Below the pieces are notes generated by a model, which saw only the letters and a program-made list of their open reading frames with translations, ran no database searches and was not told where the DNA came from. A program made the position numbers and the translations under genes. A stretch of DNA of 19,409 nt from an uncultured Sphingomonadales bacterium (GTDB lineage Bacteria; Pseudomonadota; Alphaproteobacteria; Sphingomonadales; Sphingomonadaceae): contig CALDKP010000267.1 in the NCBI GenBank assembly GCA_937898535.1, positions 1 through 19,409 of the forward strand. Reading direction: 5' to 3'. Shown in pieces: positions 5,902-14,963 of the stretch. Positions within the stretch are counted from its first letter, which is position 1, and each line of letters opens with the position of its first letter.

Positions 5902-6939
5902 ATGTTTTACCGACTTGCACGCCCCTTTTTGTTTCAGGCAGATGCCGAAACCGCCCACAACATGTCCCTTGCGGCGCTAAAAATGTTGCCAATTCCGTCT
6001 ATGGGAATGCAGAATGCGGCTTTGCAGCAAAGCTTTGCTGGGTTGCACTTTGCAAATCCCGTCGGCCTTGCGCCGGGCTATGATAAAAATGCCGAAGTAC
6101 CTGTTGAGATAATGCGCCTTGGCTTTGGATTTACCGAGGTCGGCACGTTAACGCCATTGCCACAGGCGGGTAACCCAAAACCCCGCTTGTTCCGGTTATT
6201 GGAGGACGCGGCGGTGATCAACCGCATGGGTTTCAACAACGAAGGACAGGCGGCGGCCATCGCGCGGCTGCAGAGCATTCCCGACACGGCATTGGCAGGG
6301 CCGCTGGGCATCAATATCGGCGCCAATAAAGACAGCGATGACCGCATTGCCGATTATGTCATCGGCGTGCGTAATATGGAGCCTCTGGCCGATTATTTGA
6401 CGGTCAATATAAGCTCGCCGAATACGCCCGGTCTACGTGCGTTACAGGACAAGGCTGCGCTGGATGATCTGTTGGCGCAGGTTGTGGCCGCGCGGTCGCG
6501 GGCAACGCCGGTCTTCCTGAAAGTTGCGCCTGATCTACAGCCAGCCGACATTGACGACATTGTCAGCGTGGCGATGGCGCGCGGTATTGCCGCTTTGATC
6601 GTATCGAACACCACCATTTCGCGGCCAGACCTGCAGTCGAAACATGCCGGGGAAACCGGCGGCTTGTCGGGTGCGCCATTGCGTGACCTTGCCCAGCAGC
6701 GCCTCATCGATTTTCGGAAGGCGAGCGGCGGGAAGTTGGGCTTGATTGGTGTTGGCGGCATTGCCTCGGCTGAAGACGCTTATGCGCGCATCCGTGCGGG
6801 CGCATCGCTGGTGCAAATTTACAGTGCGCTTGTGTATCATGGCCCCAGACTGGCGGTTAAAATCAACCGGCAACTGCTGAAACTTTTGCAGCGCGACGGG
6901 TTTGCGAATATATCGGATGCCGTCGGGACTGACGCGTAA
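5902..6939 (+). CDS. pyrD: Dihydroorotate dehydrogenase, class 2 (quinone)
   Basis: The 345-residue enzyme of pyrimidine biosynthesis oxidises dihydroorotate to orotate with FMN and passes electrons to membrane quinone. The N-terminal helical segment (MFYRLARPFLFQADAETAHN) is the membrane-associating extension specific to class 2. Motifs include GLAPGYDKNAE (about 55-65), RMGFNN (108-113) and NISSPNTPGLR (169-179) with the class 2 catalytic Ser. FLKVAPDL, the IVSNTTISR stretch, IGVGGI and the FMN-phosphate region ending VQIYSALVYHGP follow. Length is normal. The ATG at 5902 is preferred by family length; a GTG at 5887 is possible, and neither has a strong ribosome binding site. The 44-bp gap to the next gene allows co-transcription. 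Confidence 0.95.
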   Translation: MFYRLARPFLFQADAETAHNMSLAALKMLPIPSMGMQNAALQQSFAGLHFANPVGLAPGYDKNAEVPVEIMRLGFGFTEVGTLTPLPQAGNPKPRLFRLLEDAAVINRMGFNNEGQAAAIARLQSIPDTALAGPLGINIGANKDSDDRIADYVIGVRNMEPLADYLTVNISSPNTPGLRALQDKAALDDLLAQVVAARSRATPVFLKVAPDLQPADIDDIVSVAMARGIAALIVSNTTISRPDLQSKHAGETGGLSGAPLRDLAQQRLIDFRKASGGKLGLIGVGGIASAEDAYARIRAGASLVQIYSALVYHGPRLAVKINRQLLKLLQRDGFANISDAVGTDA

Positions 6940-6983
6940 ATCCGCGCTTGGCATTGCCGTGTGAACAGGGCTAGGTATCGGGC

Positions 6984-8726
6984 ATGAAAAAATTGTCCTT
7001 CGCGATCAGCGCACTTGTCCTTGCCGCTCAACCTGTATGTGCCGAAAATGTCGGTGTCACGTCATCTGCTGATCCCCGCGTTACCGAAGCGGGGATGGAG
7101 ATGTTACGTCAGGGTGGTTCAGCTGCTGACGCGGCGATGGCAATGATGCTGACGTTGACTGTCGTTGAACCGCAATCAAGCGGCATTGGGGGCGGTGGCT
7201 TCCTTTTGTATCAGGACAGCGCAAAGGGCGTATTGTCGACAATCAACGGGCGCGAGGCGGCGCCAGCTGCGGCGACACCTGACCGTTTTGTCGGACCCGA
7301 CGGTAAGGCGCTCGGTTTCCTAGAGGCCTTTCAAGGCGGACGTTCCGTCGGCGTTCCCGGCAATATCCAGCTTATGGCGGAAACCCACCGCAAATGGGGC
7401 AAGCTGTCTTGGGCGACAATTTTCAAGCCCTCCATTCGCCTTGCCGACAAAGGGTTCATCGTCAACAAGACGCTTGAATCACGGCTGAAAGGCATTCAGC
7501 CACTTTGGTCTAACTTTGACGCTGCGCGTGCGATTTATTGGCGGAACGGCGCGCCCGTGACCGCAGGGATGAAGCTTAACAATCCCGAACTTGCCGCGAC
7601 GCTAAAGTTGCTGGCGAAAAAGGGACCCGATGCATTTTACACCGGCCCTATCGCCAACCAGATTGTAAGTGCGGTCACGACGAGCAAGCTTAGCCCCGGC
7701 GACATGACCATGACGGACCTTGCGCAATATCGCGCAAAGGAACAGCAAGCTGTCTGCGCGCCGTACCGCGTCTATGTCGTGTGCGGCATGGCCCCGCCTT
7801 CATCAGGCGCGACGACGGTCTTGCAAATATTGGGCACGTTGCAGCGGTTTGATTTGGCAGCATCGGGCAAAGACAGCCCCAAAAGCTGGTATTTAATCGG
7901 GCAGGCGATGCAGCTGGCATATGCGGACCGCGAAAAATATCTGGCGGATGATGCGTTTGTAAATGTGCCAGTCGCAGGGCTTTTGAACCCCGAATATATC
8001 AAAGAGCGTTCCGCGCTCATCGACCCTGAAAAGGCGCGCACGGACTATCCGGCAGGGAACCCGCCAGGTGCGATGCCCCGGACGGCGGCCATTTCAAGCG
8101 AAGTGGCGGGTACGACACATTTCACAGCAGTCGACCGCAACGGCAACATCGCCAATATGACGTCGACTATTGAGGGGCCATTTGGAAGCCAGCTGGTCGC
8201 AGGCGGCTTCTTCTTGAACAACGAATTGACCGACTTTACCTTTTCACCCGAAAAGAATGGCGCGCCGGTTGCCAACCGCGTGATGGGCGGGAAGCGGCCA
8301 TTGTCTTCCATGTCCCCTACGATCGTGTTTGATCGCAATGGCCGGGCGGTTCTCGCACTTGGTTCAGCCGGCGGAAAACGCATCATCATGCATGTGACCA
8401 AGACGCTGATTGGCGTAATCGACTTCGGCCTTCCGCTTGATCAAGCGATTGCGCTGCCGAACATCTATTTTGGCGGTGGCGGTCTTGAGGTTGAACAAAA
8501 TACCATGCTTTCGGCGATGTCTGATGGGCTCAGCAAATTTGGACAAACGGTTCGCCCGGTGGATTTGGGTTCAAAAGTTAACGGTGCGCAGCTTGTCGGC
8601 AATAGCTGGGCAGGGGCATCCGATCCACGCAGCGAGGGAACATCGGCCACTATCGATGCCAAGGGCAACGTGAAAGTAACCGTGCCGAGATCGGTTGATG
8701 AAGCACCAACGGAGGATGTTGGTTAA
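6984..8726 (+). CDS. ggt: Gamma-glutamyltransferase, exported
   Basis: The 580-residue precursor starts with a Sec signal peptide (MKKLSFAISALVLAAQPVCA), predicted to be cut after residue 20, so the enzyme is periplasmic. It transfers or hydrolyses gamma-glutamyl groups, for example from glutathione. The substrate-binding Arg is in NGREAAP (about residue 90). Autocatalytic maturation is expected between Gly376 and Thr377 in AGTTHFTAVD, where Thr377 becomes the N-terminal nucleophile of the small subunit. The oxyanion-hole motif PLSSMSPT and later GGKRI stretches are present. Length is that of the family and all catalytic residues are intact. The ATG at 6984 is fixed by the signal peptide. Confidence 0.95.
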   Translation: MKKLSFAISALVLAAQPVCAENVGVTSSADPRVTEAGMEMLRQGGSAADAAMAMMLTLTVVEPQSSGIGGGGFLLYQDSAKGVLSTINGREAAPAAATPDRFVGPDGKALGFLEAFQGGRSVGVPGNIQLMAETHRKWGKLSWATIFKPSIRLADKGFIVNKTLESRLKGIQPLWSNFDAARAIYWRNGAPVTAGMKLNNPELAATLKLLAKKGPDAFYTGPIANQIVSAVTTSKLSPGDMTMTDLAQYRAKEQQAVCAPYRVYVVCGMAPPSSGATTVLQILGTLQRFDLAASGKDSPKSWYLIGQAMQLAYADREKYLADDAFVNVPVAGLLNPEYIKERSALIDPEKARTDYPAGNPPGAMPRTAAISSEVAGTTHFTAVDRNGNIANMTSTIEGPFGSQLVAGGFFLNNELTDFTFSPEKNGAPVANRVMGGKRPLSSMSPTIVFDRNGRAVLALGSAGGKRIIMHVTKTLIGVIDFGLPLDQAIALPNIYFGGGGLEVEQNTMLSAMSDGLSKFGQTVRPVDLGSKVNGAQLVGNSWAGASDPRSEGTSATIDAKGNVKVTVPRSVDEAPTEDVG

Positions 8727-8819
8727 ACCCAACGGCACGTTGCGTCCAACGCATTGGCGCGCTAGCGTGATTTTCAGAGTCCCATAATGGACCGCAAAAT
8801 GTTCTTTAGGAGAGAATAA

Positions 8820-10631
8820 GTGGCTGCCGAGCAATTCGACGATTTTGACAGCTTCCCCAACCTCGTTACCATGTTTTTTGCGCGCGCGGGGCATCGCGGT
8901 GACGCCCCATTTTTGTGGGCAAAGCATGATGGTGCGTGGCAATCCTTAAGCTGGGCTGAGGTCGCGCGTCAGGTCGCTGGTTTCGCCAAATCGCTGCGCC
9001 AGCTTGGGCTGGAAAAAGGCGACCGGGTCATGCTCGTGTCGGAAAATCGACCCGAATGGTGTATCGCCGATCTGGGCATCATGGCGGCGGGATGCGTGAC
9101 CGTTCCGACTTACGTCACCAATACCGAACGCGACCATCAGCATATTCTCGACGACAGCGCCGCCCGCGCGGTGATTGTTTCGACCGCAAAGCTGGCCAAG
9201 ACATTGATGCCGGCGGCATTGCGGTCGTCGCAAGCGGAATTCATCATCGCTATGGAGCCGCAGCCAGCGGTGCAGCATGGCCAGTTGTCGATGCACCAAT
9301 GGTCTAACATGGTTCAGGGCAATGATGCCGATGTACGGGCTGCTGAGGCGGCCATGGCGGCAGTGACGCGCGACGATTTGGCGTGCATCATCTACACCAG
9401 CGGCACCGGCGGTGCGCCGCGCGGTGTGATGCAGCATCACGGCGCGATACTGCATAATGCCGACGGAGCCGCTGAAGTGCTGCGCGAAGATTTTGGGTTG
9501 GACGAAGAAGAAGTCTTCCTGTCATTTTTGCCGCTGTCACATGCTTATGAGCATAGCGGTGGACAGTTCCTGCCCATCGGTGTTGGCGCGCAAATCTATT
9601 ATGCGGAAGGGCTGGAAAAGCTCGCATCCAATATCGAGGAAACAAGGCCAACCGTGATGGTGGTCGTTCCCCGATTGTTTGAAGTCCTGCGCCAAAGAAT
9701 GATCAAGGCCGTCGAAAAACAGGGTAAGTTTCCAAATTACTTGCTCAATAAAGCCCTGACCATTGGCGAGCGGGACTATTCGGGACGCAAGCGGCTTTCC
9801 GATGCGCCGATGCGGCTGATTTTATCACGGACGATAAAGCCCAAAATCCAAGGGCGCTTTGGTGGCCGGATGAAGGCAATGGTATCGGGCGGTGCACCGC
9901 TCAATCCCGACATTGGCGTGTTTTTCCAATCCTTGGGCATTACCTTGCTGCAAGGTTACGGACAGACCGAGTCTGGCCCCGTGATCAGCTGCAACCGGCC
10001 GCAAGCGGGCATCAAGATGGATACCGTTGGCCCGCCGCTGAAGAATACTGAGGTCAAGATTGCCGAAGATGGCGAGATCCTTGTGCGCGGTCCTTTGGTG
10101 ATGAAGGGTTATTGGCGGAACAAGGCGGAGACCGACCGGGTCATCAAAGATGGTTGGCTGCACACCGGCGACATCGGCCACATCGACGATCGCGGACGTA
10201 TTGCCATCACTGACCGCAAAAAGGACCTGATCGTCAACGACAAGGGCGACAACATCGCCCCGCAGAAAATTGAGGGCATGCTCACGCTTCAGCCTGAAAT
10301 TTTGCAGGCGATGGTTTCAGGTGACAAGCGGCCGTACATCGTTGGCCTGATCGTTCCAGATCCCGAATGGGCGCTGGAATGGGCGCGTGCGCAAGACATG
10401 AAATATGATTTCAATGCCTTGCAGGCAAATCCGCAGTTTCGTGCCGCGGTTCGTGCCGCCGTGGACCGGGTCAACGCCGATGTCTCCGTAACCGAAAAGG
10501 TCCGCCAGTTCGAATTTGCCGACGAGCCATTCACAATAGAGAATGGCGAAATGACGCCGAGCATGAAAATTCGGCGCCATGTCATCCGCGAACGTTACGC
10601 CGCGCGTGTTAATGGCCTTTACAAGGACTGA
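8820..10631 (+). CDS. Long-chain acyl-CoA ligase (AMP-forming)
   Basis: The 603-residue protein belongs to the AMP-binding (ANL) family that activates fatty acids to acyl-CoA through an acyl-adenylate. The P-loop is YTSGTGGAPRGV (192-203), a variant of TSGTTGxPKG with Gly and Arg replacements. GYGQTESGPV is the adenine-binding motif. GWLHTGDIG and the DRKKDLIVNDKGDNIAPQ stretch form the hinge and the C-terminal domain. The GTG start at 8820 is supported by AGGAG at 8808-8812, 7 bases upstream. No signal peptide or membrane segment is seen. It closes the plus-strand run and is convergent with the M1 gene. A small dyad (CGACA-TTT-TGTCG, 10639-10651) in the 26-bp gap could act as a weak shared terminator. 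Confidence 0.93.
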   Translation: MAAEQFDDFDSFPNLVTMFFARAGHRGDAPFLWAKHDGAWQSLSWAEVARQVAGFAKSLRQLGLEKGDRVMLVSENRPEWCIADLGIMAAGCVTVPTYVTNTERDHQHILDDSAARAVIVSTAKLAKTLMPAALRSSQAEFIIAMEPQPAVQHGQLSMHQWSNMVQGNDADVRAAEAAMAAVTRDDLACIIYTSGTGGAPRGVMQHHGAILHNADGAAEVLREDFGLDEEEVFLSFLPLSHAYEHSGGQFLPIGVGAQIYYAEGLEKLASNIEETRPTVMVVVPRLFEVLRQRMIKAVEKQGKFPNYLLNKALTIGERDYSGRKRLSDAPMRLILSRTIKPKIQGRFGGRMKAMVSGGAPLNPDIGVFFQSLGITLLQGYGQTESGPVISCNRPQAGIKMDTVGPPLKNTEVKIAEDGEILVRGPLVMKGYWRNKAETDRVIKDGWLHTGDIGHIDDRGRIAITDRKKDLIVNDKGDNIAPQKIEGMLTLQPEILQAMVSGDKRPYIVGLIVPDPEWALEWARAQDMKYDFNALQANPQFRAAVRAAVDRVNADVSVTEKVRQFEFADEPFTIENGEMTPSMKIRRHVIRERYAARVNGLYKD

Positions 10632-10657
10632 CGCGTCGCGACATTTTGTCGGTTTGC

Positions 10658-13324
10658 TTATTCCGCGTCCAGCCATGCACTGACCTCGGAACGGATCCGG
10701 GGTTGGCTTTTGATGCGCGTTTCGATGGACACAATCGCCTGATCGACCGGCTTGCGCGACTCCGGCGTCAGATAGGTTTGGGCGTATGCATTTAGCTTAT
10801 CGATCATCGCCGGATCATTTGAACCGTTGCCCAGACTTGGAATAAATTCGGATCTGGACGACACATCGACCAATGCTTCGACCGCTTCGCGGTTCGCGAG
10901 GGCAAAATCGACCGCGAGATCCGGAAACTCACCTGCAACGCCGCCAATGATTCCCGCGCTTAGGGTCTGGCCTGGCTCCTTGGTAAGCGCCAGCGCCAAC
11001 GCTTGTTTGGCCAACGCTTCATCGCGCGTGGAGCCCAGCAAACGGTACATGCTCGATTTCACCAGATAGCTTTCGGCCGACTGACCAAGCTTGCGCATTT
11101 TATCCCACGATGCCTGATCAGCATTTTGTGCAACGACGCCAAGCCACGTTGTACGTAATGGCCCATCGAGTGCCGCTGGATTGGTGTCGAGTGCATCAAA
11201 CAGGCGACGCGCCTCGGCCACAACCTTTGCATCGCCCATATAGCCAAGCGTGCCGATCAGTGCGCTGCGCAAATTGGCGTCGAGCGTGCTGTCGGCAACA
11301 TCCTGCTTCATACCAAGCTTGTCGAGCACAGGACCGAAACGTTCGCTGGCGCGCTTCGCCAACGCCGCTTGCCGCGCGGGTTCTTTGTCATACAGTCCAT
11401 ATAGATAGGCAAAGGTCGACACATTATCTTCGATCACGCGCTGACTGGCATTGGCCGGAACAGCATCGACCAGATCAAGCGCAGTCCGGACCGGTTGATA
11501 TGCGCCATAAGCGAGGCTTTGGCTGTCGTTGAGCAACCCAAGTTGGTCAATGGGCGCTAATTTCGGGAAGGCTTCTTTAAGTCCGGCCATCATGTCCGGC
11601 GTGTAAAGAACGCGGTAATATCCGCTCTGCCCCGCATTCACCAAAACGGGACCACAGCCCGGCAGGGTCATCGTGCCCGCACCGCCCGAAATGATGCCCG
11701 TTCCGGTTGCATTGCCCACGACCTGCGCAATCACAGGGACGTTCCAGCGCTGCGGCTTGGCGGTGGTTTCTGCCTTGCGGTCACGTGAAAACTCACTTTG
11801 ACTGAGCGACAATAAAGTGGACCCGTTCACACATTTGGCGGCGTTCACTGAAATCAACGGGACGCCGGGTTGCCGCGTGAAATCATGGGCGATCCGGACA
11901 AGGCCTTTCGCGCCAGCGGCCTCAACCGCGTTCCACAAATCATCCGTGCGCGTGTTCGCATAGGCATGCTTTTTCATGTACGCGCGCAGGCCATCGCGCC
12001 AAACTGTCTCACCGGCAAATGCTTCAAGCATCGTGATAACAGCTTCACCTTTTGAATACGTGATGGTGTCAAATGCCTGGCTGGTTTGTTCGACGGTGCT
12101 GATTTTCTGAATGACGGGATGCGTTGTCACATAGGCATCAAGCCCCATTGCGCCCTCGCGGCCGTTGACGCGGTCCAAAGCGCTTTGCCATTCGGGGTTG
12201 AAATGCGCGGTTGCCTTGCTTTCCATCCAGCTGGCGAAGCCTTCATTGAGCCACAGGTCGTCCCACCACGCCATCGTGACGAGATTGCCGAACCATTGGT
12301 GGGCGATTTCATGGGCGTCCGTCGCAAAGATGCCTTGGCGCGTGCGTGCACTGGTGATCTTCGGGTCGTTCAGAAGCACCCGCTCAAAGGTGAAAATCGC
12401 GCCCCAATTTTCCATCGCGCTGAAAAACTGGCTCTGTCCGGGGCCTGCGACATTGTCGAGTTTTGGCAATGGATAGGGCGTATCAAAATAATCATTATAA
12501 TATTCAACCAGCTTCGCCGATGCATCGAGCGCATATTGGCCCTTTGGACCATTGCCTTTGCCAACGACGACACCCACTTCAGTCGGGCCAACCTGCTTCG
12601 TTATGCGGTCAAATTCACCGAGCCCGAAAAACAACAAATAAGTCGACATTTTGGGCGTCGTGCCAAAGCGGACTTCGGACTTGCCACTCCCCATTTCCCG
12701 GCGGGCAGCAACCGGCATATTGCTGACTGCCATTTGTTCGGAAGGAACATGCGCCGTCAGATCAAATGTCGCCTTGTAAATGGGTTCATCCCAGCTGGGC
12801 ACAAACCGCCGTGCATCTGGCGCTTCAAATTGCGTAAACAGCGCGCGCTTTTCTGCGCCTTCTTGATTTTTATAGTCCAACGCGAACAAGCCATTGGCTT
12901 GCTGCAAAATCTTCCCGGCATAATCGATATAGAGCGTGTATCGTCCGGCGGGCAGCGTTTGGCCAAAGGACAGGGTGGCGGTTTGCGCGGCGGCATTCAC
13001 CTGCGTGTTGACCGGAATGGCCGCCGCGCGGCCTTTCGCGATGGTGACTGTCCGAAAGTCGATATCCGCTGCGTTCAATGTCACGGAATCGCTTGGGGCC
13101 TTCAGCATGAATTCGATGCGGACATTTCCGTCGAACGTCAATTTCTCGGCATCGGGCGTGACGGTAATGGCATAATGCAACGGTGCCGCGTTACGCGGCA
13201 ATTGTGATGGCACAATGTCAGCTGTGGCATCCGCAGTTTTTGTCGCAGGCGCGGCAACGGCGTGGTCTAGTGGCACCAACGCGAACAACGCTGCGGATGC
13301 GGTTAATATGGAACGGATTTTCAT
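10658..13324 (-). CDS. M1 family metallopeptidase (aminopeptidase N-like), exported
   Basis: The 888-residue precursor has a signal peptide (MKIRSILTASAALFALVPLD, then HAVAA), pointing to the periplasm or outside. The start at 13324 is chosen for this signal peptide and for a GGGGAG ribosome binding site; a longer frame starting at 13381 would overlap tlyA. The catalytic zinc site is HEIAH at 338-342 with Glu361 nineteen residues later (LNEGFASWM). The exopeptidase motif is SAMEN (302-306) in place of the usual GAMEN. A C-terminal ERAP1-like helical domain fills the last 350 residues. It removes N-terminal amino acids from peptides. It lies 22 bp downstream of tlyA on the same strand, so the two may be co-transcribed. 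Confidence 0.95.
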   Translation of the reverse strand: MKIRSILTASAALFALVPLDHAVAAPATKTADATADIVPSQLPRNAAPLHYAITVTPDAEKLTFDGNVRIEFMLKAPSDSVTLNAADIDFRTVTIAKGRAAAIPVNTQVNAAAQTATLSFGQTLPAGRYTLYIDYAGKILQQANGLFALDYKNQEGAEKRALFTQFEAPDARRFVPSWDEPIYKATFDLTAHVPSEQMAVSNMPVAARREMGSGKSEVRFGTTPKMSTYLLFFGLGEFDRITKQVGPTEVGVVVGKGNGPKGQYALDASAKLVEYYNDYFDTPYPLPKLDNVAGPGQSQFFSAMENWGAIFTFERVLLNDPKITSARTRQGIFATDAHEIAHQWFGNLVTMAWWDDLWLNEGFASWMESKATAHFNPEWQSALDRVNGREGAMGLDAYVTTHPVIQKISTVEQTSQAFDTITYSKGEAVITMLEAFAGETVWRDGLRAYMKKHAYANTRTDDLWNAVEAAGAKGLVRIAHDFTRQPGVPLISVNAAKCVNGSTLLSLSQSEFSRDRKAETTAKPQRWNVPVIAQVVGNATGTGIISGGAGTMTLPGCGPVLVNAGQSGYYRVLYTPDMMAGLKEAFPKLAPIDQLGLLNDSQSLAYGAYQPVRTALDLVDAVPANASQRVIEDNVSTFAYLYGLYDKEPARQAALAKRASERFGPVLDKLGMKQDVADSTLDANLRSALIGTLGYMGDAKVVAEARRLFDALDTNPAALDGPLRTTWLGVVAQNADQASWDKMRKLGQSAESYLVKSSMYRLLGSTRDEALAKQALALALTKEPGQTLSAGIIGGVAGEFPDLAVDFALANREAVEALVDVSSRSEFIPSLGNGSNDPAMIDKLNAYAQTYLTPESRKPVDQAIVSIETRIKSQPRIRSEVSAWLDAE

Positions 13325-13346
13325 ATGATTGCTCCCCGGTAGGGCG

Positions 13347-14087
13347 CTACGCATTTTGCGCCCAGATAAGAAATTCGACATTGCCTTGCGGCCCTGTAAT
13401 CGGGCTGGTGGTCAAACCGCGCACCGTCCAGTTTTTTTCGACCAACCACTGCTGTACCTCGTTGCAAACGCGTGCATGGACTTCAGGGTCCCGCACGACG
13501 CCGCCTTTGCCAACTTCTTCACGGCCCGCCTCAAATTGCGGTTTGATAAGTGCGATCAATTGCGCACCGCTTTTGGCAAAGGTCAAAGGCCGATCTAGCA
13601 CCTTGGCGAGGCCAATGAAGCTTGCGTCACAGACGATCAGGTCAACAGGTTCGGTGATATGCATGTCGGTTAATATGCGCGCGCTGGTCTGTTCATGAAC
13701 CACCACGCGGGGGTCTTGCCGCAGTTTCCACGCAAGCTGGTTCGTGCCGCTATCGACGGCGAAAACGCGCGTTGCGCCGTGCGTCAGCATAACGTCGGTA
13801 AAGCCGCCCGTTGACGAACCCACATCAATGGCAACCATGTCTGTTACATTGATGGCAAATTCATCAAGGGCATGGGCAAGTTTAATGCCGCCGCGCGAGA
13901 CCCACGGATGATCGCTGCCCTTCACACTGATTTCGGTATCTTCGGCGATTTGCTGCCCGGGCTTCAGTGCCTTGGCATCACCGATAAAGACATGCCCCGC
14001 CATGACCAGTGCCTGCGCGCGCGTCTTGCTTTCGGCAAGGCCGCGATCAACGATCAATTGGTCTAGTCGTGTTTTTTTGGTCGCCAT
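13347..14087 (-). CDS. tlyA: TlyA family rRNA 2'-O-methyltransferase (S4 plus FtsJ-like)
   Basis: The 246-residue protein has an N-terminal S4 RNA-binding domain at about 1-62 (RLDQLIVDRGLAESKTRAQA). A Rossmann-fold methyltransferase follows with the SAM motif AIDVGSSTGGFTD (86-98). The K-D-K-E tetrad of 2'-O-ribose methyltransferases is visible as Lys69 in SRGGIKL, Asp in VCDASFIG, Lys in IKPQFEAG and Glu in NVEFLI. Homologues are often annotated as hemolysin A; studied TlyA proteins methylate cytidines in 16S and/or 23S rRNA. The ATG at 14087 gives the family-typical MATKKTRLD start. Upstream extension in frame to 14474 is non-homologous and overlaps the divergent lipoprotein. A 49-bp gap separates the two divergent starts. 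Confidence 0.92.
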   Translation of the reverse strand: MATKKTRLDQLIVDRGLAESKTRAQALVMAGHVFIGDAKALKPGQQIAEDTEISVKGSDHPWVSRGGIKLAHALDEFAINVTDMVAIDVGSSTGGFTDVMLTHGATRVFAVDSGTNQLAWKLRQDPRVVVHEQTSARILTDMHITEPVDLIVCDASFIGLAKVLDRPLTFAKSGAQLIALIKPQFEAGREEVGKGGVVRDPEVHARVCNEVQQWLVEKNWTVRGLTTSPITGPQGNVEFLIWAQNA

Positions 14088-14136
14088 GTCGCAACGCGCT
14101 AGCGGAGCAGATGCGATTTGGCCATAAGACAAAGTC

Positions 14137-14667
14137 ATGCAAACCCGTAACCTGACTCTCGTCGCAATGTTGCTGCTCGCATCCTGCGTTGCGCCGCCGC
14201 CACCGCCAGTGCAGAGGGCAGCGCCCCTGCCGCCCCCGGTCGCCGCCACGCCTGCACCAACGCCGCGTCTGTCGGGGGATTGGAATGAATGGCCGTTTGC
14301 CGTGGGTGATTGGGTGTATCGGCGCGATGATCGCGGATCGATTGCTTTATTTGGCCCAGCTGGCCAAAATGCAGTCGTCAGCCTGCGCTGCGACCTGCAA
14401 AATCGGCGCATATATTTGTTGCGTGAAGCGACTGCACCGGGGCAACGCATTGTCATACGGACATCGTCGTCCACGAAGGAATTCGCTGCAAAGCCGAACG
14501 GCGGAACGCCCGCCTATCTGGCAACCGAAATCCTGCCGATGGACGCGATATTGGACGCGATGGCGTTTAGCCGCGGGCGGATATTATTGGAAACGGACGG
14601 ACATCCGCCCATCATTTTGCCCGCATGGACAGAGATTACACGAATTATCGAAGATTGCCGATATTAG
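14137..14667 (+). CDS. Proline-rich lipoprotein of unknown function
   Basis: The 176-residue product has a lipoprotein signal peptide. MQTRNLTLVAM is followed by the lipobox LLAS with Cys17 as the lipidated residue. A proline-rich linker (about 19-45, VAPPPPPVQRAAPLPPP and onward) leads to a compact C-terminal domain at about 48-176 containing GDWVYRRDDRG, LRCDLQNRRIYLLRE and a closing IIEDCRY. The single cysteines in LRCDL and EDCRY could form a disulfide. I do not recognise a named family for the domain. It is divergent from tlyA with little room for separate promoters. The ATG at 14137 lacks an obvious ribosome binding site but is fixed by the signal peptide. Confidence 0.8.
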   Translation: MQTRNLTLVAMLLLASCVAPPPPPVQRAAPLPPPVAATPAPTPRLSGDWNEWPFAVGDWVYRRDDRGSIALFGPAGQNAVVSLRCDLQNRRIYLLREATAPGQRIVIRTSSSTKEFAAKPNGGTPAYLATEILPMDAILDAMAFSRGRILLETDGHPPIILPAWTEITRIIEDCRY

Positions 14668-14788
14668 CCATTTGATGACGTCAAATATCGCCGTGCCGAA
14701 CTCCAATATTTGCCCGAAAAAAAATTAATTACAAGACTTGTTTAAGTAACCCGTTTGATTCAACTTCCGTCCTGCGGAGGGCAGATAT

Positions 14789-14893
14789 ATGTTTGAAGCA
14801 AGCAATTTCCATTCAACGAAAGGAGGTGATCCGATGTCTCATGGTTCAGTTAAGAGGTCGGGGAATTCCGTTCGGGAGATCGGCCGCCGATAA
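14789..14893 (+). CDS. Candidate 34-aa small protein with an internal extended Shine-Dalgarno
   Basis: The ORF begins MFEASNFHSTKGGDP at 14789 with GGAGGG (14776-14781) 7 bases upstream. It continues through a second in-frame Met at 14834 as MSHGSVKRSGNSVREIGRR and stops with TAA at 14891. The second ATG has its own, far stronger Shine-Dalgarno. So translation may produce a 34-residue and a 19-residue form, the latter basic and Arg/Ser-rich. No signal peptide or membrane segment is seen and I do not recognise a family. The surrounding hairpins and terminator fit a stand-alone small gene, a leader peptide or an RNA in which the ORF is incidental. The two well-spaced ribosome binding sites argue that it is translated. 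Confidence 0.5.
   Translation: MFEASNFHSTKGGDPMSHGSVKRSGNSVREIGRR
14818..14836 (+). promoter_or_regulatory. 15-nt perfect anti-Shine-Dalgarno complement before an ATG
   Basis: GAAAGGAGGTGATCC (14818-14832) is exactly complementary to the usual alphaproteobacterial 16S rRNA 3' end, GGATCACCTCCTTTC. The ATG follows at 14834, with 7 bases between the AGGAGG core and the start. Ordinary ribosome binding sites pair over 4-8 bases, so 15 is exceptional and should bind 30S subunits very tightly. The 16S sequence used is general knowledge, since this genome's 16S is not in the window. Confidence 0.8.
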
Positions 14894-14963
14894 CATCGGC
14901 GATGCCGGTCACGGCATGAAAGCAACTTCCGGCAGCGGCACATCCGACCGCTGACCCATGTTT

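Noticed and set aside
12086..13207. 373-codon plus-strand ORF opposite the M1 gene
   Set aside because: It lies wholly antisense to a clearly homologous M1 peptidase, has no ribosome binding site or recognisable domain, and is explained by low stop frequency opposite GC-rich coding sequence.
13325..13381. Longer N-terminus of the M1 peptidase (start at 13381)
   Set aside because: It would overlap tlyA and bury a good signal peptide and ribosome binding site; the start at 13324 is better.
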